A stretch of 64,000 bases of DNA from QHXN01 sp032162705 (GTDB lineage: Bacteria; Acidobacteriota; Blastocatellia; Pyrinomonadales; Pyrinomonadaceae). Location: the NCBI GenBank assembly GCA_032162705.1, contig JAVRON010000092.1, forward strand, positions 1-64,000. The letters are read 5' to 3'. Positions 43,482 to 51,163 of this stretch are shown in pieces. Under the pieces are notes generated by a model. The model searched no databases. It was not told where the DNA came from and was given only the letters and a program-made list of their open reading frames with translations. The first letter of the stretch is position 1, and the number at the start of each line of letters is the position of its first letter. Position numbers and translations under genes: made by a program.

Positions 43482-44498
43482 TTACTTCTGGCCGGGCACG
43501 AAGATGATCTTGCCGCCGGTCATCTCGCGCGCGTACCGTCGCACGCCTTCGATAGCTTCATCCAGTGGCAGCCGCGCGCGTATCTCAGTCCGCAACTCTT
43601 TCTTCAGGAGTCGCTCGACGTTGCGCGCAGCGACGAATTTTTTCAGCGCGCCCGTGCTCCTCAGCCAGTCGGCGAGCCAGAAGCCGCGGACGCTCTTGCG
43701 CTCGAAGATAAACGAGCGCGGGTCGAGGAGGCACGGCTCCTGCGAGAGTCCGCCATAGACGATGGCCGTGCTGCGCGTGGGCATCGCGGACAGAATTCTG
43801 CCGGTCATCTCGCCCGCTACGGCGTCGAAGGCCACGCTCGCGCGCAGACGCTTGCACAGCTCGCCGAGTCGCTCGTCGAAGTCGGCCTCCGCGCTGTCGA
43901 GCACGTACTTCGCGCCCTCAGCTTCGAGCAGCGCGACCTGTTCGGGGCGTCGGACGATGTTGACGACCTGTACGCCGCGCCCTCCGGCGAGCCGGTTGAC
44001 CATACGCCCGAGCGCGCTCGCCGCCGCCGTCTGCACGACCGCCGCGGCGCGCAAATCCCTTGCCAGCCCCAACAGCGCCCATGCCGTGAAAGGATTGACG
44101 ATCATCATCGACGCCTGCTCGATGTCTGTGTCTCTGCGCAGAGGGATGCACTGCGCTGCTTCGGCAATCATGTACTCGGCCCAAGTGCCGTCGCCGTCGG
44201 CGGGCGCGGCGCACGCGACACGCTTGTGCAGAAGGTAGCGAGGCCAGAGGCCGCCTCCCGCCGCGACCACCTCGCCGCTGCCCTCGAAGCCGGGCACGAC
44301 GGGAAGCGGCTTGTGAAGCCCATACGTCCCGCTCAGAAAGGCGAGGTCGGAAGGGTTCACAGGCGTGGCCGCGACGCGCACAAGCACCTGTCCCGTACCC
44401 GGACGGGGCACGCGCCGCACGGCCAGCGCGAGCGCACCATCGCCGTCTTCGTAAGAGCGCAGTTCGATGACGCGCATCGTTTCGGGTATCTGTTTCAT
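43482..44498 (-). CDS. Zinc-independent MDR-family NADPH oxidoreductase
   Basis: Medium-chain dehydrogenase/reductase superfamily, quinone oxidoreductase/enoyl reductase-like. GroES-like N-terminal half: VRVAATPVNPSDLAFLSG (about residues 36-53), PVVPGFEGSGEVVAAG (about 64-79). A Rossmann half follows around AVVQTAAASALGRMVNRLA (about 153-171), where the usual GGxGxxG is replaced by AAASALG. No structural-zinc Cys cluster. Substrate unknown. Length (338 aa) is typical. Ends at a strong hairpin; repeat K lies upstream, then the codirectional LysR gene. Confidence 0.8.
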   Translation of the reverse strand: MKQIPETMRVIELRSYEDGDGALALAVRRVPRPGTGQVLVRVAATPVNPSDLAFLSGTYGLHKPLPVVPGFEGSGEVVAAGGGLWPRYLLHKRVACAAPADGDGTWAEYMIAEAAQCIPLRRDTDIEQASMMIVNPFTAWALLGLARDLRAAAVVQTAAASALGRMVNRLAGGRGVQVVNIVRRPEQVALLEAEGAKYVLDSAEADFDERLGELCKRLRASVAFDAVAGEMTGRILSAMPTRSTAIVYGGLSQEPCLLDPRSFIFERKSVRGFWLADWLRSTGALKKFVAARNVERLLKKELRTEIRARLPLDEAIEGVRRYAREMTGGKIIFVPGQK

Positions 44499-44523
44499 TG
44501 TCTAAGAAAACATTTCAAGATCA

Positions 44524-44631
44524 GCCACAAAGACACAGAGACACAGAGATTAAATTTGAGATTTGAGATTTCAAATTTCAGATTTGAGATTTCACATTCT
44601 TAAACCCCCTGTGTCTCTGTGTCTCTGTGGC
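44524..44631. repeat. Intergenic inverted repeat K, cacagagacacagag arms
   Basis: Arms 44524-44546 and 44609-44631 match at 22 of 23 positions. The loop is filled with a second word set, atttgagatttcaaattt (about 44551-44595), the same as repeat G. Two word families are thus nested in one element. Confidence 0.9.
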
Positions 44632-44655
44632 CGATCCGGTTTCTGCATCGGAGCC

Positions 44656-45567
44656 TTAACTCGCGCGGGCGGCTGCCTGAAGTCCCTTGCGATGTTCGAG
44701 GATGTATTCGATGAAGGCGCGCGTGGGCGAGGGCTGGAAGCGCCCGAGGGCAATGACGGCGACGGCGCGTGTCAGGCGATGCCCGCCGATGCGCAGCCAA
44801 GCGAGACGGCCCGCCTCCACCTCTTCGCGCACGGCCCACGAAGGCATCAGCGAGATGCCGAGGCCGTGCTCGACCATCAGCTTGATGAAGTATGTATCGT
44901 TCGATTCGAGCGCGAGGTCTGGGTTCAGGTCAACGCGTTTGAAGAAGGCGTCGGTCGCGCGACGTATTGAAGCGCCGTGCTCGAAGAGTATGAAGCGCTC
45001 GCGGCGGAGGTCAGTGACCGGGACTTCGCCCGCCGGGGCCAAAGGGTGTTGCGCGCCGACGACAAGCCCCAACTCGTCCTCGAACAGCTCTGTCACCTGT
45101 AGCGCGGGCGAATAGACGGGAAGGCTTGCGAAGCCCACGTCGGCCGCGCCGTTAAGAATATCGGTCACGGTCTGTTCGGTGCTGACGGTCGTCCGGAAAG
45201 AGAGTTCTATCCGGTCGTGCTCGCGCATGAACGACTCGAAGAGGCGCGCGAAGAGATGTACGAAAGCCTGCGTGGCGGCAGCGGCGCGCACACGCCCGCG
45301 TGGCTCGTGTTCGTCGCCACGGATGCGCTCGCGCAGCGCGTCGGCCTCTTCGATGATGCGCTCGGCGTATGCGAGCGCGAGCTGGCCCGCGTCGGAGAGG
45401 CGTACTCCGCGCTTGGCGCGTATGAAGAGCGGCTCGCCAAGCTCCGTCTCCAGCGCCTTGATCTGATGGCTCACGGCCGACTGCGTCATGTTAAGTTTCT
45501 CTGACGCACGCGTGAAGCTCAGCGCCTCGGCGACCTCGCGGAAAGTTCTTAACTGAGACAGTTCCAT
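44656..45567 (-). CDS. LysR-type transcriptional regulator
   Basis: N-terminal winged HTH: MELSQLRTFREVAEALSFTR, then SEKLNMTQSAVSHQIKALE (residues 1-50). A periplasmic-binding-like effector domain covers about 90-300. Effector unknown; the family includes CysB/CbbR-like sensors. Length (303 aa) is standard. Two palindromes lie in the divergent gap to the small DUF4032-tail-like gene and could be its operators, so that gene or the codirectional MDR oxidoreductase may be its target. Confidence 0.9.
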   Translation of the reverse strand: MELSQLRTFREVAEALSFTRASEKLNMTQSAVSHQIKALETELGEPLFIRAKRGVRLSDAGQLALAYAERIIEEADALRERIRGDEHEPRGRVRAAAATQAFVHLFARLFESFMREHDRIELSFRTTVSTEQTVTDILNGAADVGFASLPVYSPALQVTELFEDELGLVVGAQHPLAPAGEVPVTDLRRERFILFEHGASIRRATDAFFKRVDLNPDLALESNDTYFIKLMVEHGLGISLMPSWAVREEVEAGRLAWLRIGGHRLTRAVAVIALGRFQPSPTRAFIEYILEHRKGLQAAARAS

Positions 45568-45604
45568 AGCTTAAGCCTCTTTCGGGAAATGTGGATGAAT
45601 ATAG

Positions 45605-45621
45605 TTAATCCGCCGGATTAA
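45605..45621. promoter_or_regulatory. Palindrome ttaatcc-gcc-ggattaa
   Basis: Perfect 7-bp arms with a 3-base centre, 38 bp upstream of the LysR start and inside the divergent gap. Candidate operator for the LysR regulator. Confidence 0.45.
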
Positions 45622-45680
45622 AACAATGAGTTAGACGCGCGGGCAAAGTCGTGCCTATCATTTCGCGTCGAATCCACGTA

Positions 45681-45698
45681 CATGAAAATGATTTCATG
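45681..45698. promoter_or_regulatory. Palindrome catgaaa-atga-tttcatg
   Basis: Perfect 7-bp arms with a 4-base centre in the same divergent gap, 49 bp before the ATG of the small gene at 45747. Possible operator or transcript hairpin. Confidence 0.4.
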
Positions 45699-45746
45699 CG
45701 TGACGCGTGGCCGCTTCCCGGCGCGCACTTGAAAAGGAGAGTTAAG

Positions 45747-46052
45747 ATGATTCCGTTCAGATTAGACTACGTTATCGAAAGAACGCGGGGCGAACTCGCC
45801 TGTGAGGAGCAGAAGGTTTTGAAGGAGTTGGCCGGAGTCCGCCTGACACCGACCGAGGCACGCGCTGAGTGGACGCGCATGCTCGAACACAAATGGTTCG
45901 TCAGCGAGCGCTTGGGCCGCGACGTGGGGCTGCGCGTCGCCGCCATCGACTACTTCGAGAACGTGCGCCTGCCGCGACACAAGCGCGCCGCACGGAAGTC
46001 TCATGCGTCGTGGACGAGCCGCGCGGCGCAGACGCACGGCCTCTTGGCATAA
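45747..46052 (+). CDS. Small DUF4032-tail-like protein, paralogue 1
   Basis: A 101-residue protein of unknown function. The ATG has AAGGAGA at 45734-45740. Its core, LEHKWFVSERLGRDVGLRVA then AIDYFENV (about residues 46-73), resembles the C-terminal segment of actinobacterial DUF4032 proteins. The larger N-terminal kinase-like part of those proteins is missing. A second copy lies at 63423-63830 with nearly the same core. The C-terminus is basic. Divergent from the LysR gene across two palindromes. The DUF4032 link is from memory of the motif, so moderately sure. Confidence 0.7.
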   Translation: MIPFRLDYVIERTRGELACEEQKVLKELAGVRLTPTEARAEWTRMLEHKWFVSERLGRDVGLRVAAIDYFENVRLPRHKRAARKSHASWTSRAAQTHGLLA

Positions 46053-46080
46053 ACGTCAAACAGTAAGCAGCGTCGGTTCG

Positions 46081-47760
46081 TTAACGCTCGCGGCTCTGCT
46101 TCGGTTGGAAGCGTTCGACGTAACGCCTGTAGTTTTCGACCTCACACAGAGCGCGCTCGTCCGTCCAGCCGAGGAACTTGCGGGCCAGGCGCGCGGCACG
46201 TTCGACGGCGTCGAGACCGACCTCGCCGTTCAGCCCCGTCATCGTACGCCGCATCAGGCAATCGACGAGCGTCTCGGCCAGCTCTTCGCGGAAGGCATAG
46301 ACGACCTCCGCGCCGATGCTCCCCGTCTCGTCGCTGATGGGCCGCGCGAGTTCCGTGTCGCCGAGCGCGAGTCGCAGGACATCGGTCGCGCGCCCGCCGT
46401 AGATTTTCAGAAGCCTCGCATTGGAAACTTTCGGCAGAGGGCTTTGCACGTTGAATCTTTCACGCAGCGCGTCAAAGTCATCGAAGGCTGCGCCCGGCAA
46501 ACGTGTCGTGGCGGTCGTGCAGGGCGGCGGAGTCCTGCCCAGTTGACGGAAGAGCAGATCGACCGCCTCTTCGGCGAGGCTGCGATATGTCGTGAGCTTG
46601 CCGCCGACGACGGAGAAGAGGCCGCGCAAGACGTGCGAAGGCCGGACGAAGTGGCGGCGCGTGACTGCCGCCTCGGCGCGCGCCCCTGCGTATGCGAGAG
46701 GGCGAACGCCCGAGTAGGTGTAGAGCACATCGTCGCGCGTGAGGTGTGCCGGGGGAAGCGCGCGGTTCGTCTCGCGTACGAGGTATTCGATCTCGCGCGT
46801 GTCGGCCTCGATGTGATTGAGGTCGCCCTCGTAGCGCTCGTCTGTCGTCCCGATCAAAAACTTGTCGTCCCAGGGGATGACGAAGAACGGGCGACCATCT
46901 TCGACGGCCTCGGCGTAGACGGCGACGTGTGGAGCGCCACGGAAAGGGCGGACGACGATGTGGCTGCCCTTCGTCCCACCGATAAGTTTCTCGCCCGCCG
47001 CCACCGATAGTTTTTCACCCGTCGCACCCGTTAGTCTCTCGCCCGACGCACCCGCGCCGTCAAGCACCTCATCAACCCAAGGCCCCGCGACGTTCAAGAC
47101 GAGTGATGCGCGTGCCTCGTGCGTCGAGCCGCCGAGCAGGTCTGTGAACTCGACGCCGCGCGCTGCTCCATCAACGACGAGCAGACGCTCGACCCGCGCG
47201 TAGGTCAAGATGGTCGCTCCGTGCAAGCGCGCCGCGAGCGCGTTCTCCAACGCGAGACGTTCGGCGTACTCGACCTGCGCGTCGTAGAAGAGCGCCGCGC
47301 CTTTCAAACTCGACGCGTCGAGTCCGGGCGCGCGTGCGAGCGCCTCCGAAGTCGTGAGCATCCGGTGACGCGGGAGCGACTTGTCCATTGAGAGCAGGTC
47401 GTATGCGAGCAGGCCGGTGCGTATGGTGAGCGCGCCGCGCCGCCGTCCGGCGTAGAGTGGAACGAGCACAGGAAGCGGGCGGACGAGATGCGGCGCGACG
47501 CGTCGGAGCAGCGTCTCGCGCTCGCGCAGAGACTCGCGGACAAGCCCCAGCTCGCCGTGTTCGAGATAGCGCAGCCCGCCGTGAATCAGACGTGTAGACC
47601 AGGCGGTCGTCCCCGAAGAGATGTCGCCCTTGTCGAGCAGCAGCACGCGCAAGCCACGCATCGACGCGTCGCGCGCAATGCCGCAGCCGTTGATGCCCGC
47701 GCCGATGATACAAACGTCGAAGGCTTCGCCGGAGATGTCTTTCGCAGTCTGCCTCGTCAT
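46081..47760 (-). CDS. glpD: Aerobic glycerol-3-phosphate dehydrogenase
   Basis: FAD-dependent, membrane-associated; oxidises glycerol-3-phosphate to dihydroxyacetone phosphate with electrons to quinone. Dinucleotide motif VCIIGAGINGCGIARDASMR (about residues 16-35), then STRLIHGGLRYLEHGELGLV (about 54-73) and YTYSGVRPLAY (about 343). Length 559 aa. Odd is a hydrophilic repeat at about residues 234-261, with three related units SGERLTGA/TGEKLSVA/AGEKLIGG, encoded by 24-bp tandem units at about 46978-47058. This looks like in-frame duplication in a surface loop. glpK is 1.3 kb upstream on the same strand, with an opposite-strand gene between. Confidence 0.92.
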   Translation of the reverse strand: MTRQTAKDISGEAFDVCIIGAGINGCGIARDASMRGLRVLLLDKGDISSGTTAWSTRLIHGGLRYLEHGELGLVRESLRERETLLRRVAPHLVRPLPVLVPLYAGRRRGALTIRTGLLAYDLLSMDKSLPRHRMLTTSEALARAPGLDASSLKGAALFYDAQVEYAERLALENALAARLHGATILTYARVERLLVVDGAARGVEFTDLLGGSTHEARASLVLNVAGPWVDEVLDGAGASGERLTGATGEKLSVAAGEKLIGGTKGSHIVVRPFRGAPHVAVYAEAVEDGRPFFVIPWDDKFLIGTTDERYEGDLNHIEADTREIEYLVRETNRALPPAHLTRDDVLYTYSGVRPLAYAGARAEAAVTRRHFVRPSHVLRGLFSVVGGKLTTYRSLAEEAVDLLFRQLGRTPPPCTTATTRLPGAAFDDFDALRERFNVQSPLPKVSNARLLKIYGGRATDVLRLALGDTELARPISDETGSIGAEVVYAFREELAETLVDCLMRRTMTGLNGEVGLDAVERAARLARKFLGWTDERALCEVENYRRYVERFQPKQSRER

Positions 47761-47780
47761 CCGTCGCTTGAGTAAACGAA

Positions 47781-47800
47781 GCTGAGACTTTATTCTCAGC
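47781..47800. promoter_or_regulatory. Inverted repeat gctgaga-ctttat-tctcagc, candidate operator
   Basis: Perfect 7-bp arms with a 6-base spacer, 20 bp upstream of the glpD start in the divergent gap with the membrane-protein gene. It may be a regulator site controlling glpD; no copy is seen upstream of glpK. Confidence 0.45.
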
Positions 47801-47858
47801 CAGCACCTACATTCTCGTAATGATACATAGTATACCGAGAGTCCGCCCGGAGCCTTCG

Positions 47859-49037
47859 ATGCGACAAAGCCGAGCCAGTTCGTTCGTCAAATTATCGTTG
47901 ATGCTTGCCGCGGCCTGCGCCGCGCTGTTTGCTCACAGCACTGTTGCACGCGCGAACATGGCCGCGCCTCAGCCGGCCTCGCGTCCCGGCGACGCGCCAC
48001 GCGAGCTTTCGGGCGAGCTGAAGTCGATGCACATCGAGCGCGAGACGCTTGTCATCGACCTACGCCCACTTAAGGACAGGCGGCCCGCCGTCGTCGAGGC
48101 GACGTACACGGTGCGCAACGTTGGCGAGCAGCGAGACCTTGAACTGGTCTTCGTCGCAGACGCGATGCGGCCGGGTGCGGCGTGGGTCTGGAACGGACAC
48201 GATTGGGTGCAAGACCCGAAGCGCGCACAGGTCGAGGGGGGCGTGTGGTTCGACGGGCAGACGGTCGCTGCGCTCGCAGACTCAAACACCGAAGGGTTGC
48301 CACAGAAGTGGGCTTCGCCCCTTCAGACGCCGGGGCTTTTTCCCGGACAGCCTCCGCTCCCGTACAAGACGCTTGGTGAGGGAACGCTCACCTTCCGCGT
48401 GACGCTCGCGCCGGGCGAGCACAACATACGCGTGCGCTACGAGGCGCGACCGGGTGCGTACTGCGACGCGAGGTCGCACGCCATCTACTGGCAGCTCGGT
48501 TACGTGCTCGCGCCCGCGCGTGAGTGGGCGAGCTTCGGAAAGCTCGATGCGAAGGTGCTGCTGCCGCGTGGCTGGCGCGCTGAAGCGAGCCAGGAGATGC
48601 GGCGCGAGGGTGACGCGCTCGTCGCCATGTGGGACAAGATTCCGGCGGACACACTCGCCGTCACCGCGCAGACGAACGAGCGCACCTTCTCCGATGAAGG
48701 CGTCTTCTGGGTTGTCTTGATCGTTCAAGGCTGCATTTGCACGGTGCTCGCCGCCTTCGCCGGATGGCTCATCGGGCGCTGGCTCGGTAGACGTGGACGA
48801 AACTTCGCGTGGTCGCTTCTCGTCGCACCGGCCCTCGCCGTTCTGTTCGTCTATCTTTCTTATCTGTTCGCCGATGTCCTTGCCGCGCCGTCCGCGCCCG
48901 AACAGGCAGCCTTCAACGCGGTCGGCGGTTACGGCGGCATCATCACATTCTTTCTGGTCATCGTCATCACCGGCTGGCTCTTCATCATCACGCTGATCGC
49001 AGCCTTCATCGCGCGCCGCCGCGCGTTACCCGCTTAA
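47859..49037 (+). CDS. Exported protein with C-terminal membrane segments, unknown function
   Basis: Signal peptide about residues 8-33 (FVKLSLMLAAACAALFAHS). The extracytoplasmic region (about 40-290) has beta-rich character: VVEATYTVRNVGEQRDLELV suggests an immunoglobulin-like domain, and PGEHNIRVRYEARPGAYCDA follows. Three membrane helices lie at about 295-385, with GRWLGRR between, and a basic end (ARRRALPA). No family recognised. Start taken at ATG 47859; ATG 47820 would lengthen the N-terminus. It sits between glpD and glpK on the opposite strand and overlaps the glpK 3' end by 4 bp, so a link with glycerol metabolism is only positional. Confidence 0.65.
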   Translation: MRQSRASSFVKLSLMLAAACAALFAHSTVARANMAAPQPASRPGDAPRELSGELKSMHIERETLVIDLRPLKDRRPAVVEATYTVRNVGEQRDLELVFVADAMRPGAAWVWNGHDWVQDPKRAQVEGGVWFDGQTVAALADSNTEGLPQKWASPLQTPGLFPGQPPLPYKTLGEGTLTFRVTLAPGEHNIRVRYEARPGAYCDARSHAIYWQLGYVLAPAREWASFGKLDAKVLLPRGWRAEASQEMRREGDALVAMWDKIPADTLAVTAQTNERTFSDEGVFWVVLIVQGCICTVLAAFAGWLIGRWLGRRGRNFAWSLLVAPALAVLFVYLSYLFADVLAAPSAPEQAAFNAVGGYGGIITFFLVIVITGWLFIITLIAAFIARRRALPA

Positions 49038-50536
49038 TCGTCTCGCTCCCAGTCGCGCGCGCGTTCCACTGCTCTTAACCAGCGGCGGTGGAGGCGTTCG
49101 CGCTCGGATTCAGTCATGCTTGGCTCGTAGCGCCGTGCGACGCGCCAGCGCGCGGCTATCTCGCGGCGGTCTTTCCAGAAGCCGACCGCGAGTCCGGCCA
49201 GGTAGGCCGCGCCTGCGGCGGTCGTCTCAGTCACCTCGGGCACTTCCACTGGGACGCCGAGGATGTCTGCTTGAAACTGCATGAGGAACGAATTGCCGAC
49301 CGCGCCGCCGTCCACGCGCAGTTCCTTCAGACGGACGCCCGAGTCGCGTTCCATCGCTTCGACCACATCGCGCGTCTGGTAGCACATGCTTTCAAGCGCC
49401 GCACGCGCAAGGTGAGCGCGCGTCGTCCCACGCGTCAGTCCGACTATCGCGCCGCGCGCGTACGCATCCCAGTGCGGCGCACCAAGGCCGGCGAGCGCCG
49501 GGACGAAATAGACGCCCTCGTTCGTTTCGAGCGAGCGTGCAAGCTGCTCGGTCTCCTCCGCGCTCTCGATAATCCCGAGGCCATCGCGCAACCACTGCAC
49601 CGCCGCGCCCGTGATGAAGATGGAGCCTTCGAGCGCATACTCCGCCGCCGCTTCTCCCAACTGCCAGGCGATTGTCGTCAGCAGCCCCGCGCGGCTCACG
49701 ACAGGCACGCGCCCCGTGTTCATCAACAGGAAAGAGCCTGTGCCGTATGTGTTCTTCGCGGCCCCTGTCTCGTAGCACGCCTGCCCGAAGAGCGCGGCCT
49801 GCTGGTCGCCCGCCACGCCCGCCACTGGTACGCTCGCGCCGAAGAAGACCGACGGCTCCGTCAGTCCGAAGATGCCCGAAGAGGGTTTGACACTGGGAAG
49901 CATCTCGCGCGGCACGTCGAAGAGTGCGAGCAGCTCGTCGTCCCATTCGAGCCGTTTGATGTCGAAGAGAAGCGTGCGCGACGCGTTCGACGGGTCGGTC
50001 GAGTGTACGCGCCCGCCCGTCAACTTCCAGATGAGCCACGAGTCGATTGTGCCGAAGGCTATTTGGCCGCGCGCCGCACTCTCTCTCAAGCCCTCTGTGT
50101 TGTCGAGCAGCCACTTCAGCTTCGTACCGGAGAAGTAAGGGTCAAGCACGAGTCCCGTCTTCGTGCGAATCATTTCTTCAAGGCCGCGCGCCTTCAACTC
50201 GTCGCAGAGGGCAGCCGTCCGCCTGTCCTGCCAAACGATTGCGCGTGCGACGGGTGTGCCCGTCTCACGCTCCCACGCGACGACGGTTTCGCGTTGATTC
50301 GTGAGACCGACGGCGCGTAAATGCCGCGCCTCGACGCGTGCGGCGGCCAGCGCACGGGCGGCGGCGATGAGGCTCACGCGCCAGATTTCTTCGGCGTCAT
50401 GCTCGACCCATCCGGGGCGCGGGTAGTGCTGTGTGAACTCCGAATAGCCGCGCCCGCGCACGCCGCAATCGCGGTCGAAAACGAGCGCGGTCGTCCCCGT
50501 CGTCCCCTGGTCAATCGAGAGCACAAAGCCGTCCAT
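49034..50536 (-). CDS. glpK: Glycerol kinase
   Basis: ATP-dependent phosphorylation of glycerol to glycerol-3-phosphate, feeding GlpD. FGGY-family N-terminus: VLSIDQGTTGTTALVFDRD (residues 5-23), WVEHDAEEIW (about 43) and GLTNQRETVVAWERETG (about 77-93). C-terminal ATPase elements: YGTGSFLLMNTG (about 264) and LRVDGGAVGNSFLMQFQADI (about 405-424). Length (500 aa) is normal. GGAGG lies 7 bases upstream of the ATG, and a recognisable promoter precedes it. Its 3' end overlaps the convergent membrane-protein gene by 4 bp. Confidence 0.94.
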   Translation of the reverse strand: MDGFVLSIDQGTTGTTALVFDRDCGVRGRGYSEFTQHYPRPGWVEHDAEEIWRVSLIAAARALAAARVEARHLRAVGLTNQRETVVAWERETGTPVARAIVWQDRRTAALCDELKARGLEEMIRTKTGLVLDPYFSGTKLKWLLDNTEGLRESAARGQIAFGTIDSWLIWKLTGGRVHSTDPSNASRTLLFDIKRLEWDDELLALFDVPREMLPSVKPSSGIFGLTEPSVFFGASVPVAGVAGDQQAALFGQACYETGAAKNTYGTGSFLLMNTGRVPVVSRAGLLTTIAWQLGEAAAEYALEGSIFITGAAVQWLRDGLGIIESAEETEQLARSLETNEGVYFVPALAGLGAPHWDAYARGAIVGLTRGTTRAHLARAALESMCYQTRDVVEAMERDSGVRLKELRVDGGAVGNSFLMQFQADILGVPVEVPEVTETTAAGAAYLAGLAVGFWKDRREIAARWRVARRYEPSMTESERERLHRRWLRAVERARDWERDD

Positions 50537-50579
50537 TGTTTTCCTCCACGCTCCTTTGTCCGCCGTCCCGCGAGAGTGT

Positions 50580-50607
50580 AATATACGCTTCAGAGAGTTT
50601 CGGACAA
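50580..50607 (-). promoter_or_regulatory. Candidate glpK promoter
   Basis: On the minus strand -35 TTGTCC (50602-50607), 16-bp spacer, -10 TATATT (50580-50585), about 45 bp upstream of the glpK ATG. Good -10, moderate -35. Confidence 0.5.
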
Positions 50608-50668
50608 GGGCTGTTTCGATGACTTCATCCGGCTGGGAAATTCAATATCGGAGAAGTGAGATTAAAAG

Positions 50669-51034
50669 ATGAAAGACCACAACGACTTTTTTGACGAGAT
50701 GATCGACGTTGACGATGAGGGTGAGAGCGGGACGGCGGAGTTTCTCGAAGAGGAGGCCGGATTCGACGATGACGACGAGGAGGAGGGCGACGATGACGAC
50801 TCCACGGTAGTCCGCACGGCGCTACTCCAGAAGAACGACATGCTCGCGCTCATCTCTTTGAAGGCTTCGCCCGACGGCGGCCAGATCGTGCGCTTCGACC
50901 CACGCGAGACGCTCCCCTCGATGCAGCGCTACGAGAGCGAGACGGAAGCCCTCAAGTGGTTCTCTCGCAGTCTCGCCACGAGCCGCAAGAACGGCTGGGC
51001 CATCGTCTACGACGGCACTCCGCTTGTTGGATAA
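50669..51034 (+). CDS. Small protein with acidic N-terminal half, unknown
   Basis: 121 aa. Residues 1-45 are almost entirely Asp and Glu (EEEAGFDDDDEEEGDDDD), giving a very acidic head. Residues 48-121 form a compact globular part (VRTALLQKNDMLALISLKAS, then LKWFSRSLATSRKNGWAIVY). No family recognised; the C-terminal half is the likely conserved domain. The start ATG is preceded by GAGAAGTGAG 13-22 bases upstream. Divergent from glpK. Repeat L begins 6 bp after its stop. Confidence 0.6.
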   Translation: MKDHNDFFDEMIDVDDEGESGTAEFLEEEAGFDDDDEEEGDDDDSTVVRTALLQKNDMLALISLKASPDGGQIVRFDPRETLPSMQRYESETEALKWFSRSLATSRKNGWAIVYDGTPLVG

Positions 51035-51040
51035 AAGATG

Positions 51041-51156
51041 AGAGGTCAGAGGTCGGAGGTCAGAGGTTAGTAGTTGCGGCTATCGTATCGCCTGCTCTCA
51101 TTAAGGATGTTTGCCGGTGATTTCTACTAACCTCTGACCTCCGACCTCTGACCTCT
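51041..51156. repeat. Intergenic inverted repeat L (perfect 33-bp arms, word gaggtca)
   Basis: Arms 51041-51073 and 51124-51156 are perfect reverse complements made of agaggtcagaggtcgg-type words, with a 50-base loop. The right arm ends 7 bases before the ATG of the M28 peptidase at 51164 and occupies the place where a Shine-Dalgarno sequence should be. Among the repeats here it has the longest perfect arms. Confidence 0.95.
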
Positions 51157-51163
51157 AAACATC

